From Oopsacas minuta (lineage: Eukaryota > Porifera > Hexactinellida > Lyssacinosida > Leucopsacidae): DNA of 64,000 bases. The stretch lies in NCBI GenBank assembly GCA_024704765.1, contig JAKMXF010000044.1, positions 186,001-250,000 of the forward strand, given 5' to 3'. A program made the translations under genes and the position numbers. Under the pieces are notes generated by a model. The model worked only from the letters and a program-made list of their open reading frames with translations, did not search any database and was not told where the DNA came from. Shown piece after piece: positions 47,071 to 58,689 of this stretch. Each line of letters begins with the position of its first letter. Positions within the stretch are counted from its first letter, which is position 1.

Positions 47071-47483
47071 TACAAGTGGTGATTATTCTAAGATTGGAAT
47101 TTATTGTAAACTTAGATTCTAAAATGATGTTACAATAACAATCCTTTTGTATCCTATTGTGTTGCGAATTGTCGACTTCCCATTTATAGGTATAGGTATA
47201 TTCTATTAGTTTTATAATTTTCCACTTACAGAACGCAAAAGTTATAAACGATAATGTTATTTTCAGAGTCACTCGAATCTAAAAATATTTAAATATCTTT
47301 TGAGCCTACGCTGTAGCGTCTCCATGTCTTCCGTTTCCGCTAAAAACACAAACCAAAAACGTAGAGCAATATAAAAATTCTAACCTGGGAACGGGAAATT
47401 GGCTCGAAATATACAGTGCCGAATTCCCAGTTAGCAAGGTTCCATTGAGTAGTGAATAATTATATAATAATTTCATTGATGTA

Positions 47484-47546
47484 CAGTTGGATTTAGGTTA
47501 TTGTCACATCGTATTTTTCAATTGGAGAAAACCACGAACTCGACTG
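47484..47546. mobile_element. Tiny TA-flanked MITE, 63 bp
   Basis: CAGTTGGATTTAGG and CGAACTCGACTG are imperfect inverted ends with TA on both sides. It is weak on its own and was called because it resembles 42636-42726. Confidence 0.35.
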
Positions 47547-47925
47547 TATTCTACATATTCAATTTACTATTTTTGCAATGCATTCCGTTCATTTATTGCC
47601 GAGCAAGAACCACTTATCAATTGAGCCACAAGTGTCTTAAAAGGTCCTATTATTGAACATCGGATCAACTCATTGGTTCATCATCAAATTAATTACACTC
47701 AATTTGTTCCACTAAATATCTACTGTTAATTGATTAGTATAAAGTGGCGCTGTTAAATGCCACTATGCCACATGTGGTACAAATTGAAATGGCTCTCTTC
47801 AGTAAGTAATTACCGAAATGCTTCAAAATGAACAATAATGTATGTATTCACTACTTTGATCTAATTTAGGCTCAGCTTGTAATATGATTTTTATTTCGAT
47901 TTTATATTTATATAATCCCAATAGT

Positions 47926-49041
47926 ATGGCCGACATACATTCGACTGATAAAACGTCCACTTTTGCAAAGCATAATGTTTCATCAATAAGCTCCATAATT
48001 TGCAAGAAACATCGTTGCATTAAAAAGTATCGTCGCCATTTACCAACGCACGTGAAGGAGGGAGAAATTGCGGCAGAGGATGTAAACAAGATTATTTTCA
48101 ATTGTCGTGTAACCAGATCCGATAAAAAGAAGATTTATCACGATGAAATTCAGAAAGGCTATAGTAGAAGTGATATTGAATAATGCTTATAGTAGAAGTG
48201 ATATTGAATAATGCGCAGCGCTCTGGCATCATAGAGGGGATGAGAATTCGAGAAGTTTTAAGTGCAAGAAACAATGTAAATGAAGATAGTCTACACTATT
48301 TATATGTGGAAGAACATAAAACAGGTCACATGCAGCCAGCAATAATGTATCTGGATTCGGAAATGTATAATTACCTATTGATATTCGCGGTAGTTGTGAT
48401 TCCGCAGTTACCACGATTGGAAGTTCCAAGATCTGGTGAGGATAGTCGAGTATTTCAAACATGGAAGTCTCAAATTTTACATTCGAGCAATGTAAATCAT
48501 TGTTTTAGAGCAGGGTTACCTTATTTGGGATTAATGATCCACATGGATGCCCCACACATATAGGAAGGTGGCATCAACTCTAATTAGCATGCACAGGCCA
48601 GAGCTCCAGGAAACGCTCTCCCAATTCATGTGCCATTTGCGATCTACTGCCGAAAAACATTACCGTACTCACATGGCGCATAGAGGAATGTACACAATTT
48701 TTAAAGAATTAGGGAGATGCCAAGCTATTGAGGGACATGTCGCAGACTTCATCACTTCTCCCCATGAAACTCCCACTAACCTTCCTGACTCTAATATTGA
48801 GACTGAAATTGACGAAGTTATTGAAGTGGACATCAGTGCCAATACAGATGCTTCAGATATTGAATCGGTATCGCCTCTAGCAGTGGATTTGATAGATGAA
48901 ATAAAATATCAAGAGGAACTATCTCACCCCAAATTTCATTCAAAATGGAATGCGAAAAGTTTCCTTTGTGATCAAACGGAAGAAGATACTTTTTTCCGAG
49001 TTTTTGGGAGTATGATAACGGATTCAATTGACTTCGTCTAG
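47926..49041 (+). pseudogene. Crypton-like tyrosine recombinase relic
   Basis: The N-terminal part (47926-48182) contains KHRCIKKYRRHLPTHVK, a possible half zinc finger. A 28-bp tandem duplication (48160-48187 and 48188-48214) then breaks the frame. The catalytic half follows: NNAQRSGIIEG (Arg), VEEHKTGHMQP (Lys), HTYRKVASTLISMHRP (HxxR), then FMCHLRSTAEKHYRTHMAHR with His and the probable nucleophilic Tyr. This is the R-K-HxxR-H-Y order of tyrosine recombinases. A frame change occurs near 48540. About 100 residues of acidic, unrecognised tail follow. The central region usually found between the zinc finger and the Arg box is missing. Family members integrate as Cryptons or related captured recombinases; Crypton is the best guess. 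Confidence 0.65.
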
Positions 49042-49551
49042 TATGTACAAGGGATGTTTGCCGCTAGCTCAGAATTCAGAATTTAAGACTATATGGGGTA
49101 GACTGGTGGAGCATTATGGATATGCGGCAGCGAGTAAGAAGATTACGGCAAAATTTGAATTTATGGCAGAAACCACCGAATGAAGACTCCAGAATCAGAT
49201 TGAGAATTATTGCTAATACCCAAGCTAAAGCGCCTTAGTATCGAAGAGAAACTTTCCATCTGCTAGAGATACAGCAAGAAAGCTGTCAGTAACTATCAGT
49301 AACTTGGCATGACTTGTTGTTCTAGTCTATTTCTAGTTGTTTTGAGTGCTTTATAGTATCGTAAAAAGTGCACTTGGCTGATGAAAAATCCCGCAGATAT
49401 TTCAAAATTGTTTTTTTTCATTCTGGTGTTTTTGCCTGTTTTTGCTGGAACCTGTCGATGCAAAAACACCCGATTTAACTTATATCAATTTGTATTTCCG
49501 TGTATTTGATTAGTTTATGGACAGCCTAACAATGGCGGGGATTTGGTGGAA

Positions 49552-50033
49552 GATTTAGCCAAACAGCTAAAAGAAATGAAAACAAGGGTGGAACAGAAAC
49601 AATAGAAAATTCTGAATTAAGAGCGGAGATAAGAGAGCTGAGGGAAATCAATAGGCAGGTCAATGACGAGTTTACAGAACTAAAGCACAAATTTGATTGT
49701 GTTCTAGAGAAGGAGCAAGCCATGGGGGTATGGTGGGAGCAGGAGAAGGTAGAATGGGAACAAAAGAGGCACTTGGAAAAGCAAAGACATATGAGGGAAT
49801 TGGATTCGAGATTTGAGAGCAAGGAAGATAACAAAGAGAGAATAGAAGAATGGGACCGGTAATTTAAAGAAGTTTTGATGTGGGAAGAGAGATCGAGGAG
49901 GCGTGCAGCTGACGATAGAGAGAAGAGCGATAGATATGAGAACATAATTTTCGATTGGCAGGTGTGGGATGATGACGGGAGGAGAGGCCCCGCCGTCGTC
50001 AATCTGAATAAGAATATAGGTAGGCAGCTGTGA
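49552..50033 (+). pseudogene. Coiled-coil open stretch, possible retroelement ORF1
   Basis: One plus frame stays open apart from a TAA at 49861. It reads ENSELRAEIRELREINRQVN, then EQEKVEWEQKRHLEKQRHM, then EERSRRRAADDREKSDRYEN and IIFDWQVWDDD. The charge pattern is that of a long coiled coil, as in LINE ORF1 or gag-like proteins. No reverse transcriptase follows, so the assignment is tentative. The minus-strand frames here are Ser/Leu-rich complements of it. Confidence 0.4.
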
Positions 50034-50039
50034 TAGACT

Positions 50040-51763
50040 CTGCAATGGATAACTTTTATATTAGCTACTTGGTAGGTTTATTAGTACTAGTGGTATGTAG
50101 TATAAGTGCCAGAGTTAGTTGGTATTTATTAATACATATCACTCCGCTTGCTCGCGCTACTCCGTTTGCTGACACTTCATGTCCGCACTAGGAAGAAAAT
50201 TAGCCCTGATTGTTGAAAAATTGAAGAATAAAATTATTAATTATCTTTTCGTGAGCATGCTCAAATCTAACATAATCAGATAGAAAACGGAACTAAAATG
50301 GGGAAACAAAGTAAGCAAGGCCGGGGAAGCTGAGGCAGCCAGGGCCGCCCCACCTTTAGCAAAATAATATTAGCCCTATGCAGAAGGGCCTGAGCCGCTC
50401 TACTTTGTATTTCCTTACCGATGAGGTCCGCCCCACCTTTCATGTGCTTTTGCCCAGAAGCATAGTAATAGGGGGACCTGGCTCGCCAATTTTATACAAT
50501 AACATTGAATAGGATATTCTATCCAAATAATGGCCACCACTAAAATATATTCGGCCCCCCCCCAAAGAAATTTGGGTGGCTATGCTCATGCTTCCGCCGT
50601 CTTTGATAAGCAAACAACTTGAATGCAACAATGATTTGAAATGTTTGGTGGTGGATATAGGTGTGAAAATGTCGTTTGGTAAGTAGACACGTTTTCACAG
50701 CTGCCGGCGCATGTAAACAATGACCGAACCTTTTTAGGCTTATGACATTGAAATTCTAATCCTAGAACAAATTTTCCATGAAGTCTTGGTCCTAGAGTGG
50801 ACTAAAATCCCATAGAAAATTGGCCTTCAGGACCATTTTTCGCGGAGTGATTATCCAAAGGCAGGTCTATTGAAGGGGGATCATAATACTCGATCAATTA
50901 GCAGGATCCTCGCCCTTTCAATCTCAACGACCTATTTTATGATTTATAAGTTACAAACCACAGAGCTATAATCTATAACTTTATTCTCTAAATGCCGACA
51001 AAGATCCCAAATTCATACATAAACAATTTTGTCATGGAATTTCTGTCAGTACCAATTTTTTTTCCACGTTAAATTGTTCCCCAAGACCAATTTTCGCGAC
51101 CGACCTACTATTTGGTTTCGCACAGCCATAGCCGGACCACTTCTTAATGTGTCTTATGAAATATCAATGTGTATAGGGCCTATTAAACAGTATTGTTTGA
51201 CCGGACCAGGTTTATAGGAATCTATGGTCAGGTCGGACCACTGTTGAGACCGGTGCAACGCTCCTGGATAATACGTATTCCTAGTGAAACATTTTGTGAA
51301 TTGGGATTTATAAAATGAAAATATTCTTCATGGTGATTTTGTAAATCGACAGACAACATTTATTGAAAAAAGAGATTCCAATGAACTATTCGACAATATT
51401 TACAAATGATGATTAAAGTTGGTTTCGATCTGTGGTGGTGATTTGTGTAAAGAAAGCCTCCATTTATACACTCGGCGATTTAGATTCAGCACACAATGAA
51501 AGATGATGTGATGTGTAAAATGGTATACCCTATCATAGGTTATCTAGATTGAATGCCAATTACTGACTGAACTACGAAGGGGAAACAATTAATTTGCATG
51601 ACAAGTTAACAACCTTCTAGAATATAAATTATTAGAAAGAATTTTGATTATTGATATGATCGATATTCAACAAAACAAGTAGTGAATAGAAATATGTACT
51701 CGTACTAGAAATTTAAAAATGAACAAGCAAATAACAAATAAAGATATTTGAGAATTGTACGTA
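50040..51763. other. No gene recognised; short direct repeats
   Basis: A GGGCCGCCCCACCTTTAGC / GGTCCGCCCCACCTTTCATG pair is repeated about 78 bp apart (50346 and 50427), inside sequence with hAT-like CAGGGCCG and CAGAAGGGCCTGAG motifs. This is likely the edge of a decayed hAT element. Confidence 0.4.
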
Positions 51764-52048
51764 CAGTCGACTCCGCTTAATTAGGTCACATCCTTCCAGG
51801 GATTTAACTCGATTAAGCGGATTGAATTAATGCAATTCATATAATCTGTTCTTGGTCAAGTATTCGAATATTATTTCGTTTGATGGCTTAGCCATTTTCC
51901 AGCCTACATTATTTAACCAAACTCCAATACTTGATTAAAACTTGATACTGATGTAATATCTCGAACCATCTTAAAATGGTAATAAATTGAAATGTCTAGA
52001 TTAACAATAAAGTTGTATCCTGAGGTTAATAATAATCAAACTTGACTG
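51764..52048. mobile_element. TA-flanked MITE, 285 bp
   Basis: CAGTCGACTCCGCTTAATTA at the left and TAATCAAACTTGACTG at the right form imperfect inverted ends with TA flanks. Non-coding. Confidence 0.45.
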
Positions 52049-52259
52049 TAATTTGTATCTTTTCAATTAAAAATATAAGATGTAATCCATTAAAATATAG
52101 TTAACAAACATTCGTTTCAAACGATTTTTTCTTATAAAACAAATATTCGTTCGTTTAATTTCGATCGGATATTTGAATATTCGGTATACAGTGCAATCCG
52201 AATATTGAAAAGCATCGAGTGAGTAAAGTATAATGAATTTGTAGAGCATTTCACAAACA

Positions 52260-52317
52260 CGATGGGTCAGGTGGGTCGTGGGTCACCTTCACCAATTTTG
52301 ACCCATGGTTCACTCTG
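52260..52317 (+). repeat. Solo right-end relic of the 39.4-kb hAT family
   Basis: ACGATGGGTCAGGTGGGTCG, followed by GGGTCACC and TGACCCATGGTTCACTCTG, corresponds to the right end of the hAT at 41961-42004 with a few substitutions. The left end is absent. Confidence 0.65.
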
Positions 52318-55300
52318 GTTGGCAGATATGGAACTCTCTTACTCAGTGTTTCCCACAAGGTTTTTGAAATGCTCATTTAGCACCGTAGACGCCGCATACA
52401 TGTATATTCCTTGCTAAATTCATACCAATAGAGTAAAAAATAATACTAGTATCATAAAAGTTATTAATTATAACTTATGATTAATAACCCCACTTTGACG
52501 CAGTTTAATTTATTATGCACTTTAAAATACTTTTATATTGATCAGAGAAAACTTGAAGCGCCATTTAATACGTTTTGCGGAAAATACTGAGCTTACTACT
52601 CAACAATTCAAACTGCTCATTTTGAAAATAGGATAATAGACATTTATCTGCGTGTATGTGTATGTGTGTGAGTGTGTCCGTGTGTGTGTCCTGTTTGTAT
52701 TATAATATGAGAATACAATCCACATGCGTATATTCTAATATGAGGCAATAATTATCCTTCTGTTTGCGATATAGAATGTCGCGTAGGCAGGGTGGCACAT
52801 TTTCTCCACCAATTTTACGTTGCACTAGTTGCTGTTGCTCCAGTGTTGCGAGTGCACCTATTTGAATAAATATATATATAGATCTGCATCCGTATTTATC
52901 ATATGATTTACCCATATTTTCACACCTTTTTCTCTTATAGTTCGAATGCCGCTAGAGAATTCATTTCAACGGGTATTATCGGATAGTTGGGTATGCTGAT
53001 TCCAATGATACGCTATGTACAAAGTGAACAACTTTGAATAGTCTTAGAACCTTGGTTTCAACGGATATAGAGGTAACAAGTATGCTGGGTCCGATTTTTC
53101 ATTTCAAGTTTGTCATTTGTAAATTTATTGGATATTATTAAAAGTATGAGTACTTAATGGGTGAATTTTGGGAGTTCATCCTATCCATAACACTCCCCTC
53201 TGAGGAGGTACCTTTAAATATATCAATTATTCCACACCTTAGCTCTTATAGAAAGACAAAAATGAAATTTTATAAGAGTTTTTGGATCGTTGCTAAGCGA
53301 TGAACTCGGTACATTGCGCCTTGAGGTATCCATTATTATTCAAAGAGACAGCCCCTTTGAGCATTATACTATAGATATGTTTAGAACAATGTAATTCACA
53401 AATATACGTATATGGCGCATATATTATTGAATTATTTTGTAAGATCAATCCCCTTGTAGCGGTTGAGAGCAAGTATCTGCGTAAATTTTTGGATTTGGCT
53501 AATTTGTTTACTTTATATTAATAAAAACCATATATTCACATATAATTAATCTAAAAGTGTGAAATCGGATTCAGCATGTTCGATATACTTAGTGAAGTTT
53601 TATTAAATTGTATTTAGTACCTTTTAAACACGATAAATACATTGCTATGCTGCAATTTCAAAATTGCATACCGTAAATCCTTTCCTTAACAACGGACAAA
53701 CAAACAAACAGACAAACAACAATTGAGATTTAATGATATAAATATAATGGGAGTAGACTGTTATATATCACTACAAACTATTCTCGCATGTAGGAGCATT
53801 TCCATGGTTCATATAATTCAATTAACTGCAATTGTTTAGCTGGTAAATGATCAAAATTATTGGTTCAAATCTAAACTTTGCACCATAAAATCCGAACATA
53901 ACTACATCTGAACATCAAAACTATTCAAATTGCGAATCTTGTAAGTGATATTTTAATAATATATAAAGTACAACAATATTAATCAAGTGATTATCCACAT
54001 AGGTATTAAAATACAAATATAGTAATGTATTACGTGAGTGATAAATTGCAACGATGTTAAGTAATGACATATACATATTACCTCAGAATTCGGATACAAA
54101 AATTTTATATATCTGAGACATTTATAAATAGACGTACATTTCAAGCTATGGATACAAAAAAGAAATCTGGAAGTTAAAGCCTTTGATAGAATGACCCATA
54201 ACTTCATTGTATAGGTCTATGGGCAAGCAAAATTTATCCTATATTAAGAATACTAATAGTATTCTGTGAATTAAAATTTTGTGAAATATATTCTGACATG
54301 AAAATACTGGGAAAATTTGTGCTAAATGAGAGTGTGAATCCTTAAGGATTTTTGTCATACTTACCTTCATAATGGGGTGAGAATGCTTGGTTATATATTT
54401 CAGACAACCCAAGGGTTATATAATATCGGTGAACATCTATTATTGCATATATATACTCTAGAATATGTTTACAAGATGTTGTTCAAATTTCATAGCCGAA
54501 TCTTGGATAAGTTTTGAGATATTTGCTCTCAAAACTTAATTGTTCTCATTTAAATAATTTTTCTATCGATTGGTTCCTGCTATCCGTTTTTCTTGCTTAA
54601 TTCTCGTGCAATACTATTTAGAAAAACCTGTTGCTACTGTACTTATAATACTGAATCTAATCCTAGTTCTTGTCTTAACAATATCTCTCCTTCTCATTTA
54701 TATCCTATTATTCTCATTTATATCCTAATTTGGTTACTTGGTATAATTAGTTTTTAATCAAGTCTTTGAACTGCTATTTAGGTCTTACTTGCCATACTGA
54801 AGTTAGTGAAGCAAAAAATCATCTAAGTAACCTAACAAGACACTTGAAAACTTCAATTGTTGTAAACTATATAGTAATTTTATTTAATGACTGTGCAAGT
54901 ATTATTACCGAAGCACATTCCTAATTTCCTGAATTTTCTTCAACATATCCTATCAAACATCTTGTTGAGAAGAGCGTAGATTATTCTGTTTAAAGATTCA
55001 TTATAATAGATGAATACACCATTAATGCAGTATATTAACTTGGTCTTCAGTAGGTTGGTGACAGCTGCATTAGCCGGATGTCGTCTGCCATGTCGCAACA
55101 GTAAAATGGATCAGTTGTAGAATGATATTGTTAACTTTTGTATCCTCAATATAAATTTCTTTGAAAATAACGAAAAGAACGATGTTAGGTGATTTAAGTA
55201 GCTAAATCGTATTTGTATCCCCTTTTATCCTGTTTTCAAATAACTAACATATATAGTACAAATCTAGACTATCTCACGCATCACCGATAGAAATTCTCAA

Positions 55301-55684
55301 AAGTTGCCAACAATTGCATTTACGTGTAATGGGGTGATTGCTAACAGAGAAACTCATTTTCGTGTTAGCCATTATATGTGTTCGAATTATCTGCGTTCCT
55401 AGTAACCGATGTATTTTGTATTGAAATGGCGCTGAATGGAAACCAAAAATCGTACCTATTATCCGATATTTCGTGTTAACTGTGTTCGTATAAACGAGAA
55501 TCGACTCTATATGTTTACTCGTGACTCACATAGCAAGAAGTCAATGCATTAAAATTCTATTTGAAGCAGTAATGTGTACTAATTGATTAATCATTTGTAT
55601 TTCTACGCTCTCTGGCCCTTTGTATCTAATCTAGAGCAATCTTGTAATTATCACATTTTCTATTTTAATTTAAAGCTAGCTATT
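52318..55684. other. No gene recognised; repeats only
   Basis: A GT/GTAT-rich microsatellite lies at 52648-52690. Two diverged copies of an ATTTCAACGG(G/A)TAT unit sit at 52960 and 53065, similar in style to 28.4-29.0 kb. The 3' half of the ACAA-tailed repeat is at 53545-53725. Near 55480-55515, ATAAACGAGAATCGACTCTA resembles one end of a pogo-type MITE. A polypyrimidine-AG at about 55660-55674 could be a splice acceptor for the next gene. Confidence 0.4.
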
Positions 55685-56887
55685 ATGGCTCGACATTCTG
55701 GTCAATCACAGACATTTGCCGACAAATCAATGTCAGGAGACGAATTCCACCAAGCTTTTACAAATTTTTCAAAAGGCTTTGCCTCTGAAAATTCCACGAA
55801 TTTTGCTTCAGTCCGAGAAATAGCTGTCAAAAGAGGAATTTTGGTCCATGATGTTGACGCAGGGAGGCCTTGCATGAAATGTGGGGATAAATGTCCAGGG
55901 TTTGCTCTTCATTTTTGGCGTAAGGTATGTAGGCATTGTAAATGTCCCTGGATGGAACATGATATCCATTTAATTGACGAACTTGGAACTAAAGTACAAA
56001 ACTATTATTTTTCTTTGGACGAAAAGTATGATCATATGAATTGGATTCCTAAGGGCCTCACTAAACAACTCATAGAAGTTTATTTGAATTCATTACCTCA
56101 AGATAAGAATCCTTCTCGCCCCTGCGGTATTAATTATAGACATCGTCAGCTAATTTATCAACTACCTGAACATGATACATTCCTTTATGAGCGAAATCGT
56201 GAGAAGCTGACTGATATTGAATTTCAACAGGTGCGAGCCTTCATACAACTAAGAAAGGATAGGATATCACGTGCTAAGATTAGAGCAAACCTTAGTGATC
56301 TTGCTCTAAATTGTTCATGTTGTGACCACTCTTTGAAAATTGGCGATGCTGCTATCATGGTTGACGAAATTCCACCAATATTTTTTCATCCCCATTGTTT
56401 CATTTGCAATATTTGTAAGGAATTGTTGGTTGACTTGATATACTTTATATCTAATAACAAATTATATTGCGGGAGACATCATGCAGAAACCTTAAAACCA
56501 CGCTGTGCTGCATGTGACGAACTGATATTTTCTAAGGAGTTTACCAGAGCCGAAGGCCTTAATTGGCATCTACACCACTTTTGTTGTATTGAATGCGATA
56601 GCCTATTAGGGGGCCAAAAGTATATGGTGGCGGATAATGGACATCCTTATTGTTTACTTTGTTTTTCACGATTATTTTCTAAAGGATGTTCAACTTGTGG
56701 CTCATTTATCGGTGTTGATGATCCCAGGTTATCCCATGGAGACTTTGATTGGCATGGAACTTCTGTGTGCTTTAGGTGCAACTTCTGTTGTGTATCATTA
56801 TTAGGATCCCCTTTTATCCCTAAAGGAAATTATTTGTATTGTTCTAAAGATTGCTACAAATCTGATAAATTCAGAAAAACTTTATAA
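55685..56887 (+). CDS. Tes: Testin-like PET/LIM protein
   Basis: From the ATG at 55685 the protein has 400 residues; testin is usually about 420. Residues 63-93 hold the testin-specific Cys-rich N-terminal block (PCMKCGDKCPGFALHFWRKV, then CRHCKCPWMEHD). The PET domain spans about 115-200 (MNWIPKGLTKQLIEVYLNSL, then YRHRQLIYQLPEHD). LIM1 covers 210-267, LIM2 274-331 (RCAACDELIFSKEFTRAEG) and LIM3 335-390, each with its eight Cys/His/Asp ligands visible. The Cys-rich block separates testin from prickle-type PET/LIM proteins. Testin is a scaffold at focal adhesions and actin fibres that binds zyxin and Mena/VASP-type partners. An in-frame ATG at 55583 exists, but the added residues are hydrophobic and unlike the family. 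An AG after a pyrimidine stretch at 55674 suggests the coding region may follow a 5' intron. AATAAA at 57020-57025 is a fitting polyadenylation signal. Confidence 0.92.
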   Translation: MARHSGQSQTFADKSMSGDEFHQAFTNFSKGFASENSTNFASVREIAVKRGILVHDVDAGRPCMKCGDKCPGFALHFWRKVCRHCKCPWMEHDIHLIDELGTKVQNYYFSLDEKYDHMNWIPKGLTKQLIEVYLNSLPQDKNPSRPCGINYRHRQLIYQLPEHDTFLYERNREKLTDIEFQQVRAFIQLRKDRISRAKIRANLSDLALNCSCCDHSLKIGDAAIMVDEIPPIFFHPHCFICNICKELLVDLIYFISNNKLYCGRHHAETLKPRCAACDELIFSKEFTRAEGLNWHLHHFCCIECDSLLGGQKYMVADNGHPYCLLCFSRLFSKGCSTCGSFIGVDDPRLSHGDFDWHGTSVCFRCNFCCVSLLGSPFIPKGNYLYCSKDCYKSDKFRKTL

Positions 56888-58439
56888 TTTTGTATTTCAT
56901 GAAATCATTGTGTCACTGAATGTTTTTCACTACTCTTTGCTTTCCTCTATTTGTACTCCTTTCTTACTATATCCTATTTTCATCCACATATTCCCGAAGG
57001 CCATATATATATATTTCATAATAAACTGTAAGGATCTATGACTGAGAAACATACTACAAGTTGCATGGGTGTATCCACTATTGTTTCTGTCCGCGACTTA
57101 AATAAAATTATCCTTCCCGGAGAATTCTATGATGATTTCTTTTGAAGTTATTATCTAATTAGTAATAATAACTATAATCTTCCATTTCATTCAATTTATT
57201 ACTATTGAAGAACCTAATATTCAGTATTGTTATCACATCTTTGATGTATCTTGCAAATTGTAATAAAACATGAAACTTCTCAGACTAATATTAGGCAACA
57301 TGCAAAACATTTTAAGAACTAGAAGCAGTCTAAATTTTCCCTATATCTACCTTTGCCTGCTATTTTAATATTGGTCCGATTTCGAAATCTCCTGTTGAAA
57401 CCGGGCTCGGCAAAACCCCCGTTTTCGGTAAAACTGAGCTAAAGTGGGTAAAAGTGAGTATTATTCTAATGTTCATGGAAATCAAGAAATTTGGGTGATA
57501 TCAATTCTTTGGATTCAGAATCCTTATTCTAATTATATTATATTGAGATTCCGGAATTATGTTTGTTAATAAAATCTGATGTACGAATGGGATTTCTTAC
57601 AAGTTACAAAATCCTGAGGTACTTTAAGTAAACAACCAAAGGATATATAGAGCCAAACAACATTATTTGTCATCTTACTCTAATCATAGCATTTACTATT
57701 GTGTAATGGCTAGTTTAGTGAAGAGTTTTCTAAAAGGAGTTGGTCCCAAGAGGATGTGCATACATTTCAATATATTCGTCACCGCCAGCAAAGCACCCTA
57801 GACATGTCAGTCACAGATGACGTCTGATAGCATATAGACTGATTCTGCAGCAGCTATCAATACATATCTAGGTAGCCAAGTTCTTTTATGCATGTAACAT
57901 ACCTTTCAATGTCGCTTTGCATAGAGAGTTCTAAAAAATTATATCTCTTCTTTGGCCTGGGTACTCCCCTCCAAACAGAAAAGATCTAGCTGGACACCTA
58001 AATAGCGTATATTGGCAAATTATTGAACAAATTATAGAAGATACATGCGGTTAAGGCGAAACGTTAGTTTAAGATAGGTGAAGTGATCCTGAATAATCCG
58101 GTTATTGCTAGTTCCATCCACACTGGTTATATCTTAATATACAGTAAACACAAGTTCAAATACAAAAACTGCTTCATTGTTTCCAAAGGCAACGTCTGAA
58201 GCTGAAACAAAATTCCAATCTCGTAACGAGGAGTTGTAACTGATATTACAAGGGAAATGGAAGCGATGTGGTGCACGCTAAAGGAATTGACAGTTCTCTT
58301 ATGTTCTTCGCACCTGCTAAATCTTCCGTTTCTTGAGATTAAAACCCGTTTAATCCCACATTAAACTAATTAAACCCGAGTTCTTCAGGTTTAACCCACA
58401 GGGCTGGGGAAACCTATTTAATCCGGTTTAGATTTCAAC
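56888..58439. other. Testin 3' flank; no further gene recognised
   Basis: Apart from the AATAAA at 57020-57025 there is no recognisable feature. Repeated AAACCCG(T/A)(T/G)TTAATCC motifs at 58345-58435, with a CAGGGCTGGGGAAACC at 58402, look like one end of a hAT-type MITE. Confidence 0.4.
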
Positions 58440-58689
58440 CATGAATCCAATGGTTTTCAGATCAACTTTTATGGTTGTATTCGCGTTCATCGTAAATTTC
58501 CATCAGTTTTATATTAATATTCATCATATTTGGATGGATTTTCGCTCGAAACGGAAATATCCTTGGGAATCTGGCAACGACACATTCTCAAATTGCGTCT
58601 CAACCCGATTGACTGACTTATTGTTAGACGCCGCAACAATAGCTGAGTCTATACACATATCGATCGTTGATAGTACCTTTTTACACGAT

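Noticed and set aside
49526-50045. Two overlapping minus-strand Ser/Leu-rich open frames of 158 and 113 codons
   Set aside because: Their composition is the complement of the purine-rich coiled-coil frame on the plus strand; no domain was recognised.
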